From assembly GCA_005798445.1 (NCBI GenBank), contig SYJG01000425.1:1-40403 (forward strand): a stretch of DNA of 40,403 bases, given 5' to 3'. Numbering within the stretch: position 1 is the first letter of the stretch; each line of letters begins with the position of its first letter. The translations under genes were made by a program, and so were the position numbers. This DNA is from Planctomyces sp. (GTDB lineage Bacteria; Planctomycetota; Planctomycetia; Planctomycetales; Planctomycetaceae). This document shows positions 1 through 9,589 of this stretch, piece after piece. The notes beneath the pieces were generated by a model. The model made no database searches. It saw only the letters and a list, made by a program, of their open reading frames with translations, and had not been told where the DNA came from.

Positions 1-2928
<2,928 letters not shown>

Positions 2929-2997
2929 TTTGGTCTTGGTTAGAGTGCCTTCAAAGAATGAACGACGAAGTTTTCTTTTTCCATTGCGAGTGAATGA

Positions 2998-3369
2998 ATG
3001 CCGACCATCAATCAATTGGTTCGTAAACCTCGAACCATTCAAAAATCGCGGTCTAAGACCCCGGTGCTGGAAGGCTGCCCGCAAAGACGCGGCGTCTGCC
3101 TCTTGGTGAAAACAGTGACGCCGAAGAAACCGAACTCGGCGCTTCGAAAAGTGGCCCGTGTTCGCTTGTCGAACGGCAAAGAAATCACGGCCTACATCCC
3201 AGGCGAGGGACACAACCTGCAAGAACACTCGATCGTGCTCGTTCGCGGCGGCCGTGTCCGAGACCTTCCTGGTATTCGGTACAAAGTCATCCGCGGAGTA
3301 CTCGACACACTGGGTGTCACCAACCGCAAACAGGCCCGCAGCCGGTATGGTGCCAAACGTCCCAAATAG
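2998..3369 (+). CDS. rpsL: 30S ribosomal protein S12
   Basis: A 123-residue S12 of normal length, starting [10 protein letters not shown]. It contains the decoding-centre loops [11 protein letters not shown] (41-51) and GGRVRDLPG (84-92). S12 sits at the A-site of the small subunit and monitors codon-anticodon pairing. Lys43 and Pro91 are the drug-sensitive type, but residue 88 is Arg (codon CGA, 3259-3261) where Escherichia coli and most bacteria carry Lys; this is treated as a finding. The start is fixed by homology; the ribosome-binding site is weak (GAG about 8 bases upstream). It lies 69 bases after rpoC and 54 bases before rpsG, so the three genes are probably cotranscribed. Confidence 0.98.
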   Translation: MPTINQLVRKPRTIQKSRSKTPVLEGCPQRRGVCLLVKTVTPKKPNSALRKVARVRLSNGKEITAYIPGEGHNLQEHSIVLVRGGRVRDLPGIRYKVIRGVLDTLGVTNRKQARSRYGAKRPK

Positions 3370-3423
3370 TTTTGCAATTTGACTTCTCCCATGACACAGG
3401 TTTGAAAGCAGCGAGAGACTTTA

Positions 3424-3897
3424 ATGGCCAAGCATTTCACAGCGAGCAGCAAGCAACTCAAACCCGATCCACGATTCGGTTCGGTCTTGGCGTCGAAATT
3501 CGTCAACTGCCTTATGCACGACGGCAAGAAGAGCGCCGCGCAGGGCGTCTTCTATTCGGCAATGGACATCATCAAGAAGAAGTTGCCCGATGAAGAACCG
3601 ATCAATGTGTTTTTGGCGGCGGTCGACAATGTGAAGCCGGCGATCGAAGTTCGCTCACGCCGTGTCGGTGGTGCGAACTATCAAGTGCCGACGTCCGTGA
3701 ATCCCAAGCGCCGCCAAACGCTGGCGATTCGATGGATTCTCTTGGCCGCCCGCGGCAAGAAGGGCCGGCCAATGGACAGCCGCTTGGCTGAGGAATTGAT
3801 CGCCGCATTCAAACGTGAGGGCACGGCCATGACAACTCGCGAGAATGTGCATCGCATGGCCGATGCCAACAAGGCCTTCTCTCACTTCGCCTGGTAG
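3424..3897 (+). CDS. rpsG: 30S ribosomal protein S7
   Basis: A 157-residue S7, a primary 16S rRNA-binding protein of the 30S head. Recognisable blocks are [16 protein letters not shown], the [21 protein letters not shown] segment (two stretches around residues 68-88) and the basic C-terminal block with [19 protein letters not shown]. Length is normal for the family. The start ATG at 3424 follows a GAGAG-like ribosome-binding site. It is the last gene before a strong intrinsic terminator (3914-3956), so the rpoC-rpsL-rpsG transcript probably ends mostly here and fusA needs its own promoter or read-through. Confidence 0.98.
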   Translation: MAKHFTASSKQLKPDPRFGSVLASKFVNCLMHDGKKSAAQGVFYSAMDIIKKKLPDEEPINVFLAAVDNVKPAIEVRSRRVGGANYQVPTSVNPKRRQTLAIRWILLAARGKKGRPMDSRLAEELIAAFKREGTAMTTRENVHRMADANKAFSHFAW

Positions 3898-3913
3898 TTT
3901 TGGAAACACATCG

Positions 3914-3956
3914 CAGCGCGTGGAAGCCGGTGGTCCGGCAGCCACGCGCTGTTTTT
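3914..3956 (+). terminator. Rho-independent terminator after rpsG
   Basis: A perfect 10-bp outer stem (3914-3923 with 3942-3951) encloses a second 5-bp stem (3926-3930 with 3935-3939) with a TGGT loop. It is followed directly by five T residues (3952-3956) and a T-rich stretch. It starts 16 bases after the rpsG stop and precedes fusA. Confidence 0.88.
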
Positions 3957-4000
3957 CTTTGGTGCCGAGCACGAACGCCTCCCGGCAATCTCGCCACTGA

Positions 4001-4030
4001 GTTTTCGTAGTCGCGGTTTTCGTAGTCGCG
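4001..4030 (+). repeat. Two tandem 15-bp copies just upstream of fusA
   Basis: The 15-mer GTTTTCGTAGTCGCG occurs twice without a gap (4001-4015 and 4016-4030). The fusA ribosome-binding site (GAGGA, 4031-4035) begins at the next base. The repeat lies in the presumed fusA leader; it may be slippage or a regulatory duplication. Confidence 0.85.
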
Positions 4031-4041
4031 GAGGACCGGTC

Positions 4042-6135
4042 ATGTCACACGACATCAAAGCCATTCGCAACATTGGCATCATCGCACACATCGACGCCGG
4101 AAAGACGACGACGACCGAGCGGATTCTGTACTATGCCGGCGCGTCGCATCGCATGGGAAACGTCGATGACGGGACTACGATCACGGACTTCGATCCGGAT
4201 GAAGCGCGGCGTGGAATTACGATCTACTCGGCGGCGATCACCTGTCGGTGGAAAGACTCGACGATCAACATCATCGACACGCCGGGGCATGTGGACTTCA
4301 CGGCCGAGGTCGAACGCAGCTTGCGAGTGCTCGACGGCGGCGTGGTCATCTTCAGTGCGGTCGATGGGGTCGAGGCTCAAAGCGAAACTGTGTGGCGTCA
4401 AGCCGACCGTTACGGTGTTCCTCGCATCTGCTTCATCCACAAGATGGACCGCATCGGTGCGAATTACGAAACGGTTCTGAAAGATATTGAAAGTCGCCTG
4501 CATGCGACGCCTCTAGCAGTGCAGATTCCCATCGGTGCGGGCTCGCTTCCCGATGAAAACTGTTTCAAGGGAATCATCGACCTGATCACGATGCAGGCGC
4601 TGTATTGGGATACCGAATCGCTCGGCGCGAAGTTCGAGGAGCGTGAGATTCCCGCGGAGTTTGCCGACGAAGCTCAGTATTGGCGACACAAGCTTTTGGA
4701 AACTGTCGCCGAGATGGACGAGCAAGCTCTCGAACAATATCTCGAGTCGCAGGATTTGCCGTCTGACACGATCCGTCGTCTCGTCCGGAAAGGGACCATC
4801 GAGCGACAGTTCTTTCCAACGCTGTGCGGCACATCGCTGAGGTACGTCGGAGTGCAAGCGCTGATGGATGCCGTCGTGCAATTCTTGCCTTGCCCGCTCG
4901 ACCGGCCGGCCATCGAAGGCTTACCGCTGGCGGTAAAAAAAAGTTCGCAGCAAACCAAAATCGAAAAACGCAAGACCTCAGTTGACGAGCCTTTCTGTGG
5001 CCTCATCTTCAAGATTCAGGCCGACAAACATGGAGACTTGTGCTTCCTGCGGATTTACTCCGGGACGCTGAAGAGCGGCTCGAAAGTGCTTAACCCGCGG
5101 ACGAATGCGAAGGAATTGGTCAGTCAGATTTGGCGTGTGCAGGCGGACTCACGCGAGAAGATTGAGGCCGATGAAGCGTTTGCCGGCGACATCGTCGGTG
5201 CGATCGGACCAAAAGAAGTCGCAACGGGAGACACACTGTGTGCGACTCAGAATCCGATCCTGCTGGAGAAGATCACGTTTCCGGAGACGGTGATCTCGAT
5301 GGCGATCGAACCGGACAGCAGCGCGGAACGGAAGAAACTGGAAGAGACCCTGCGTCGGTTGGCCAAACAAGATCCAACGTTCAAAGTGCGGATCAACGAA
5401 GAGACCGGCGAGACGCTCGTCAGCGGCATGGGTGAGTTGCATCTCGAAGTCATCATGGATCGGATGCAGCGCGAGTTTGGGGTGAAGGCTCGTGTTCACA
5501 AGCCGCGCGTCAGTTATCGCGAGACCGTCCGCAAGGCGACCACGGTTGAAGGGGAGTTTTCGCGGCAAGTCGGTGCTGCGACGCACTCCGCAAAAGTCCG
5601 TTTGCGAGTCGAGCCATTTGAGGGTGAGGCAGCGGTCAGTGTCGAAAACGATTTGAAGCCCGGAACGCTGCCTGCCGCCATGATGTCTGTCCTGGAACAG
5701 TCCGTTGAGGAAGGGGCAAACGCCGGCGGCATGTACGGCAACCCGCTCATGCGAGTCCGCTTTCGAATCGTCGACGTGGTCTACAAAGAGGGGGAGTCGA
5801 ACGACGTCGCACTCACCGCTGCGGCAGCGAAGGCGGTCGCAGAAGGATTGGAGAAGGCCGGTTGTGTCTTGCTGGAACCGGTGATGAAGTTGGAGGTCGT
5901 GACGCCGGAAGAGTTCATCGGCAACGTTCAAGCCGATTTGAATGCTCGCCGCGCGACAATCGTGCGGACGGAGAATCGCGGCCGGTTGTGGGTCATTGAA
6001 GCGGAAGTCGCGCTGGCGAAGATGTTTGGCTATTCGACACAGGTGCGTGGCCTCTCTCAGGGGCGTGCGTCGTATTCGATGGAACCGCTCAAGTATGCGG
6101 AAGCTCCGCCAGAAGTGCTGGAGTCGATGTGGTGA
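4042..6135 (+). CDS. fusA: Elongation factor G (translocase GTPase), divergent G motifs
   Basis: A 697-residue EF-G, which drives tRNA-mRNA translocation. G1 is AHIDAGKTTTTERILYYAG (15-33) and G3 is DTPGHVDF. Domains II to V follow, ending in the standard Gly-Arg-Ala-x-Tyr-Ser-Met-Glu-Pro-Leu-Lys-Tyr segment. The start has a good GAGGA ribosome-binding site 6 bases upstream. Two departures from consensus are visible: the G4 motif reads HKMD (His133) instead of NKMD, and the switch I segment reads ARRGITI where most EF-G proteins have QERGITI. No tuf follows, unlike the classical str operon. Planctomycetes often carry more than one EF-G-like gene, so this copy could be a specialised paralogue (for example spd-type EF-G). 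Family assignment is secure; the exact subclass is not. Confidence 0.93.
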   Translation: MSHDIKAIRNIGIIAHIDAGKTTTTERILYYAGASHRMGNVDDGTTITDFDPDEARRGITIYSAAITCRWKDSTINIIDTPGHVDFTAEVERSLRVLDGGVVIFSAVDGVEAQSETVWRQADRYGVPRICFIHKMDRIGANYETVLKDIESRLHATPLAVQIPIGAGSLPDENCFKGIIDLITMQALYWDTESLGAKFEEREIPAEFADEAQYWRHKLLETVAEMDEQALEQYLESQDLPSDTIRRLVRKGTIERQFFPTLCGTSLRYVGVQALMDAVVQFLPCPLDRPAIEGLPLAVKKSSQQTKIEKRKTSVDEPFCGLIFKIQADKHGDLCFLRIYSGTLKSGSKVLNPRTNAKELVSQIWRVQADSREKIEADEAFAGDIVGAIGPKEVATGDTLCATQNPILLEKITFPETVISMAIEPDSSAERKKLEETLRRLAKQDPTFKVRINEETGETLVSGMGELHLEVIMDRMQREFGVKARVHKPRVSYRETVRKATTVEGEFSRQVGAATHSAKVRLRVEPFEGEAAVSVENDLKPGTLPAAMMSVLEQSVEEGANAGGMYGNPLMRVRFRIVDVVYKEGESNDVALTAAAAKAVAEGLEKAGCVLLEPVMKLEVVTPEEFIGNVQADLNARRATIVRTENRGRLWVIEAEVALAKMFGYSTQVRGLSQGRASYSMEPLKYAEAPPEVLESMW

Positions 6136-6141
6136 GTGCTC

Positions 6142-6203
6142 CGCTCGTAGTGACCTCATTGATGGGGGCAAACCCGATCCGATCGATTGGGTCAATACGA
6201 GCG
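6142..6203. repeat. Imperfect palindrome downstream of fusA
   Basis: Arms 6142-6163 and 6182-6203 are complementary at 18 of 22 positions with an 18-base spacer; both outer ends are CGCTCGTA in the same orientation after reverse complementing. It starts seven bases after the fusA stop and has no T-run. It is probably one of the dispersed palindromic elements of this genome, though no second copy lies in the window. Confidence 0.6.
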
Positions 6204-6287
6204 ATCCAGAGGCTCCGGCGGAACGATGGGGCCGAGTTGCGATATGTCCGCACGGATTCAATCGCTCAACGAATCAATTAAGTACAG

Positions 6288-6320
6288 AAAAAAGGCCGTC
6301 AGCAGAAAGTGCTGACGGCC
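6288..6320 (-). terminator. Rho-independent terminator of the beta-helix gene
   Basis: Read on the minus strand, a perfect 11-bp stem (6320-6310 with 6304-6294, loop CTTTC) is followed directly by six T residues (6293-6288). It lies about 57 bases past the stop of the minus-strand gene at 6377. On the plus strand it has no T-run after the stem, so it acts chiefly for the minus strand. Confidence 0.92.
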
Positions 6321-6376
6321 TCGGAATTGATGTCTTGCAGAACTTGCAACCTGCACCGATCCGCCTGGCAAGCAGA

Positions 6377-8062
6377 TCATCGCAAACGACGACCTGAGTT
6401 GGTGGCGTCAGTGCCGGTGAAGCCCGCAGAGGTGGTACGATTCGCCGCCGTGTTCACTCGGCCCCCGACAGTCGTATCCACGGAGGTCCGAGGCAGCGAA
6501 TTCACGGTGGTTCGAGGCAAGGAATTCGTCCCCGTCGCCACTTGGCTGCCGCTTGGAGTTGTGGTTCCAGAGGTCGGCGTTGCGGGAATGATGGTCACAT
6601 AGCCCTGCGGTTGCTGATTAGCGACCCGAGAGACTCGGCTATTCCCAAAGTCTCCACCGGCAGCGGTCACGAAGTTGTTCTCGAAGTATGGAGCAACCAA
6701 AGTGAGTCCCCCGTTCGACGTGGACCAGGCTGAGCCAGCACCCTCGCGGGTGTCCGGGGAAAAGAAATTGTTACCGCCAAACCGATTCTCCGACGAATTG
6801 CGAATGAACCGAGAAGACTCCACTCGCGCGGTTCCATTCTCAACGTGGATGGCACCACCCTGCCGCGCGAAGTTCGAGTCGAAGAGGATGTTGGTGACAG
6901 TCACGAACCCCGCTTGAACATTGATCCCGCCTCCCTTCAGGAGTCCATCTTCGGACGGAACCGTGACGCAGTTGCCGGCGATCACGGACGAACCGACTTC
7001 GAGGTTGCCGTAGGTCAAAATTCCCGCCCCGCCGATTCCGGAGCGAATCGGTACGAGAAGGTTTCGCGTAATCTCCGAATCGCGAATGACCGCGTTGGCT
7101 CCGTAGTCGTTGTAAATCCCAGCCCCGCCAATCGCCGAATTGAGGCGGTTGGCATTGACCTGCGAATTCTCCAGCCGCATGCTGCCCCGGTTGTCGATGC
7201 CAGCACCGGTTTCACCAGCGGTGTTTCCGGCGATGACCGTATGGCGAATCGTCGCGACTCCGGTGGCACCGTTGTAGATGGCTCCGCCATCTGCGGTCGT
7301 GCCGTTGTAGTAGAAGCTGCTGTTGGAGATGTTGAGAAGACCGGCGTTGTAGATGGCTCCGCCGGCTTTTGGAGCGGTGTTCGCCGTGAAGGTACAACCA
7401 GCAACATTCAAGATCCCGTAATTGGCAATCGCACCACCGACAGGATCAATGCTGCCGCTTCTCAGGAACGTCAGGTCAACGACGCTGGCGTTGCCAGTAA
7501 AGTTGACTCGATTGAGCGTCAGGTTTTCCTGATTGGTGATGGCTCCGCCGGGCGTCCCTCGGGTCGAGCCGTGGGCCAGGTTCAAGTCGGAAATGACCAC
7601 GTTAATGTCACGGCTGACGTTGCCGTCGTTGACGGCGAAGAATGGAGTTCCGACGAGGAAGTCCAGTCCTCTACCGTCAAACGTGACCCGTTCGTCGGCA
7701 CGCGTGTTGAGATTGTCCGGGACTCCGTTCAACGTCAAATCGTCGGTGATCTGAAACGCGCCGAATCCGCGATCCAGGCTCATTTGGAAAACACGACCGG
7801 CCAATTCCGGTGCGATCACAATCGTGTCTGCTCCCAGATTGTTGTTCGCGAAAGTAATCGCTTCGCGCATGCTCGTTCGATTGTCCGCTTGCACGACATC
7901 AAGATTCGTATCGACGGTGATTATTGTCGGAAGCTTTCGGACTTCGAGGATTTCCGCCGGGCCTGAAGCCCAGCGGGACTGAGTCGGACGGGCACGGCGA
8001 GCACGATTGGTTTGAAACAGTGCGGCGAAGTTTTTCATCACGGATTCAGCGATACGAGTCAT
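6377..8062 (-). CDS. Secreted right-handed beta-helix (Pmp-like) surface protein
   Basis: A 561-residue protein with a basic N-terminus followed by an LEPR-like motif (ILEVRKLP, about residues 38-45), the short planctomycete motif that precedes many large secreted proteins. A TSMREAITFANNN motif follows, then many turns with GGAIYN / GGGI and F-x-x-N patterns, as in polymorphic outer-membrane proteins and choice-of-anchor beta-helix proteins. The C-terminus is Thr/Ser/Gly rich and ends in RRLR, with no obvious membrane anchor. The start ATG (8062) has an AGGAG ribosome-binding site about 9 bases upstream. The gene stands alone, with its own terminator at 6288-6320. Function is unknown; a structural or adhesive cell-surface role is inferred from the fold only. 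Confidence 0.8.
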   Translation of the reverse strand: MTRIAESVMKNFAALFQTNRARRARPTQSRWASGPAEILEVRKLPTIITVDTNLDVVQADNRTSMREAITFANNNLGADTIVIAPELAGRVFQMSLDRGFGAFQITDDLTLNGVPDNLNTRADERVTFDGRGLDFLVGTPFFAVNDGNVSRDINVVISDLNLAHGSTRGTPGGAITNQENLTLNRVNFTGNASVVDLTFLRSGSIDPVGGAIANYGILNVAGCTFTANTAPKAGGAIYNAGLLNISNSSFYYNGTTADGGAIYNGATGVATIRHTVIAGNTAGETGAGIDNRGSMRLENSQVNANRLNSAIGGAGIYNDYGANAVIRDSEITRNLLVPIRSGIGGAGILTYGNLEVGSSVIAGNCVTVPSEDGLLKGGGINVQAGFVTVTNILFDSNFARQGGAIHVENGTARVESSRFIRNSSENRFGGNNFFSPDTREGAGSAWSTSNGGLTLVAPYFENNFVTAAGGDFGNSRVSRVANQQPQGYVTIIPATPTSGTTTPSGSQVATGTNSLPRTTVNSLPRTSVDTTVGGRVNTAANRTTSAGFTGTDATNSGRRLR

Positions 8063-8280
8063 TTGCGATCTCTCCTGGGGAACGAGCTTGTGGTCGATCG
8101 CTCAGTGACGAGCGATTGCCAGGACCGAATCCGTCAGGGATCTGCAAATTGCCCCGGCGATCAAGAACCGCTGATCGAGGGGGCGAAGCGACACGACTCG
8201 CGACCCGATTTCAGATTTTTTCCAAACTTTTTGAGTCGGTCGGTTGCGATGCAGCCCATTGGCTTAACGACGGTTTCCGG

Positions 8281-8337
8281 ACGTGGAGCAAGTTTTCAAC
8301 GTGCTTGTCACGGGCACGTTGAAAACGTACCCCACGT
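8281..8337. repeat. Dispersed palindrome, family A (copy 1)
   Basis: Arms 8281-8304 and 8314-8337 are complementary at 21 of 24 positions, including a perfect 13-bp inner stem (8292-8304 with 8314-8326, loop of 9). Each arm contains ACGTGG followed by GTTTTCAAC. The same sequence family occurs at 17152-17179. It lies within the 477-base gap between the beta-helix gene (start 8062, minus) and the small ORF at 8540 (plus); the rest of that gap shows no gene, only a weak 7-bp hairpin at 8097-8116. Confidence 0.8.
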
Positions 8338-8539
8338 CACTGCGGCTTCGCCGCCTGATTTCCTGCCGTTCGCCTTTGGAGCGGCTTGCCCGCCAGTTCG
8401 CTCGGCGAGTTCCAGGACGGTGGAGACCCAGAAAGAGAATTCCGAAAAATCTCTGTCGCGGCGACCGGGTGTTTGGCGGTCTGTGGTTGGGCCGAAATGG
8501 CCAACACGTACTTCACCCACAAGCAACAAAGGAAACCCA

Positions 8540-8755
8540 ATGAGCACTCCCCTCTCCGAACAATTCCGAGACAACGCGCAAGACCATTACGATCGAGTTC
8601 ACGATCACATCGAACGCGGCGACTACGGAACCGCTGCTCTGGAGTTTTTAGGAGGCGTCGTCAACCAAGTTTTCGAGGCCGCGACATAGTCCGATGAAGA
8701 CGAAGAGACCGCTACGGAGTCTGATGAATTTGACGACGAAGATTTTGAAGACTGA
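8540..8755 (+). pseudogene. Small acidic protein interrupted by an in-frame amber codon
   Basis: From ATG 8540 (AAAGGA about 7 bases upstream) the frame reads 49 codons starting MSTPLSEQFRDNAQDHYDRV, then TAG at 8687-8689. The same frame continues for 21 more codons that are almost all Asp, Glu, Ser or Thr (beginning SDEDEETATESDEF and ending DFED) up to TGA at 8753-8755. The acidic tail looks like the natural C-terminus of a roughly 70-residue protein, so the TAG looks like a recent nonsense change, a stop that is read through, or a sequencing error. The 49-residue part alone (8540-8689) may still be made. I do not recognise the family. The 208 bases from 8756 to 8963 show no feature. Confidence 0.5.
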
Positions 8756-8963
8756 GCGGTGTGAGCGCAGCGGATTATCACTTCGGAGTGACATGTCGCC
8801 GGGTTGATTATTGGGACTCAGATTGAAGTTTGCGCGATTTCAAAGAGCCGATCGAACCGGACGCTAGCGCGTTCCGGCTGATTTGCCAGGCGCAAACATC
8901 AAACTGAACCTCAATAACCGCAAGCCGCCGGCTTACCCGTCCGATGGCCGTGTTTGCCGGCGA

Positions 8964-9539
8964 CTAATTTTCTCCGAGTTCCTTTCCCCATTTCGAGCGA
9001 ATGATCACAAGTCGTCTTTGAACGGCGCGGACCGTCATCTTAAGCTGATTCGCGATTTCATCGGGCTTGTGCCCGTCCAGTGTGAGTAGCGCCACTTCCC
9101 TTAACTGAAGCTCGTCTCCGAGTCCCTCCAACTCTCTTTCAGTGGTATCGCTTAAGATGGCCAGGTCTTCGGGCGTTGGTTTCCGGTTGGCGATTTCGTC
9201 GAATAGGCTTGCGGGAGTTCGGCCTCCTCCCCTTTTTTGTGCCATCTCACGGCGTGCGTGGGTGGCCATCCTCTTAAAAGTCATCGAGAGGAGAAGCCTC
9301 CATAGATCTCGGCGATTATCGGGAAAGGTGTCCTTCTTCTTTTGCAGAAGACTGAGGAACACGCTCTGCAACACATCTTCTTCATCGGTGAATCGCTTCG
9401 GCCTGTTGGTCATGACGGCCCGAGCAAGTTGTCCCAGCTCGCTGGAACACGCTTGCCAGATCTCTTCTAACGCTTCTTGATTGCCAGCCTTCAGGTCAGC
9501 CAGTAATCGTGTAATCGTTCCTTGGTAATCGTTCGACAT
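8964..9539 (-). CDS. ECF-type RNA polymerase sigma factor
   Basis: About 191 residues from MSNDYQGTITRLLADLKAGN. The region 2 part includes DEEDVLQSVFLSLLQKK (the D-x-x-Q-x-x-F core-binding segment) and region 4 is a helix-turn-helix (EVALLTLDGHKPDEIANQLK, then an Arg-rich recognition helix with RAVQRRL). An upstream GTG at 9587 would overlap the leader of the divergent kinase almost completely, so ATG 9539 is preferred; 50 bases then separate the two starts. Planctomycetes contain several ECF groups encoded next to large Ser/Thr kinases, which are thought to replace anti-sigma factors. The divergent kinase at 9590 is the obvious candidate partner. Confidence 0.85.
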   Translation of the reverse strand: MSNDYQGTITRLLADLKAGNQEALEEIWQACSSELGQLARAVMTNRPKRFTDEEDVLQSVFLSLLQKKKDTFPDNRRDLWRLLLSMTFKRMATHARREMAQKRGGGRTPASLFDEIANRKPTPEDLAILSDTTERELEGLGDELQLREVALLTLDGHKPDEIANQLKMTVRAVQRRLVIIRSKWGKELGEN

Positions 9540-9589
9540 ACTGACACACCCACTTTCCACAACAGACTCGCGATCTTTGGAGGCCACTC

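Noticed and set aside
5149-6261. 370-codon open frame antisense to fusA
   Set aside because: Shadow of the conserved EF-G frame; composition is His/Arg/Asp rich without a domain.
8097-8116. 7-bp hairpin upstream of the beta-helix gene as a riboswitch or attenuator
   Set aside because: Too short, no T-run and no conserved aptamer pattern.
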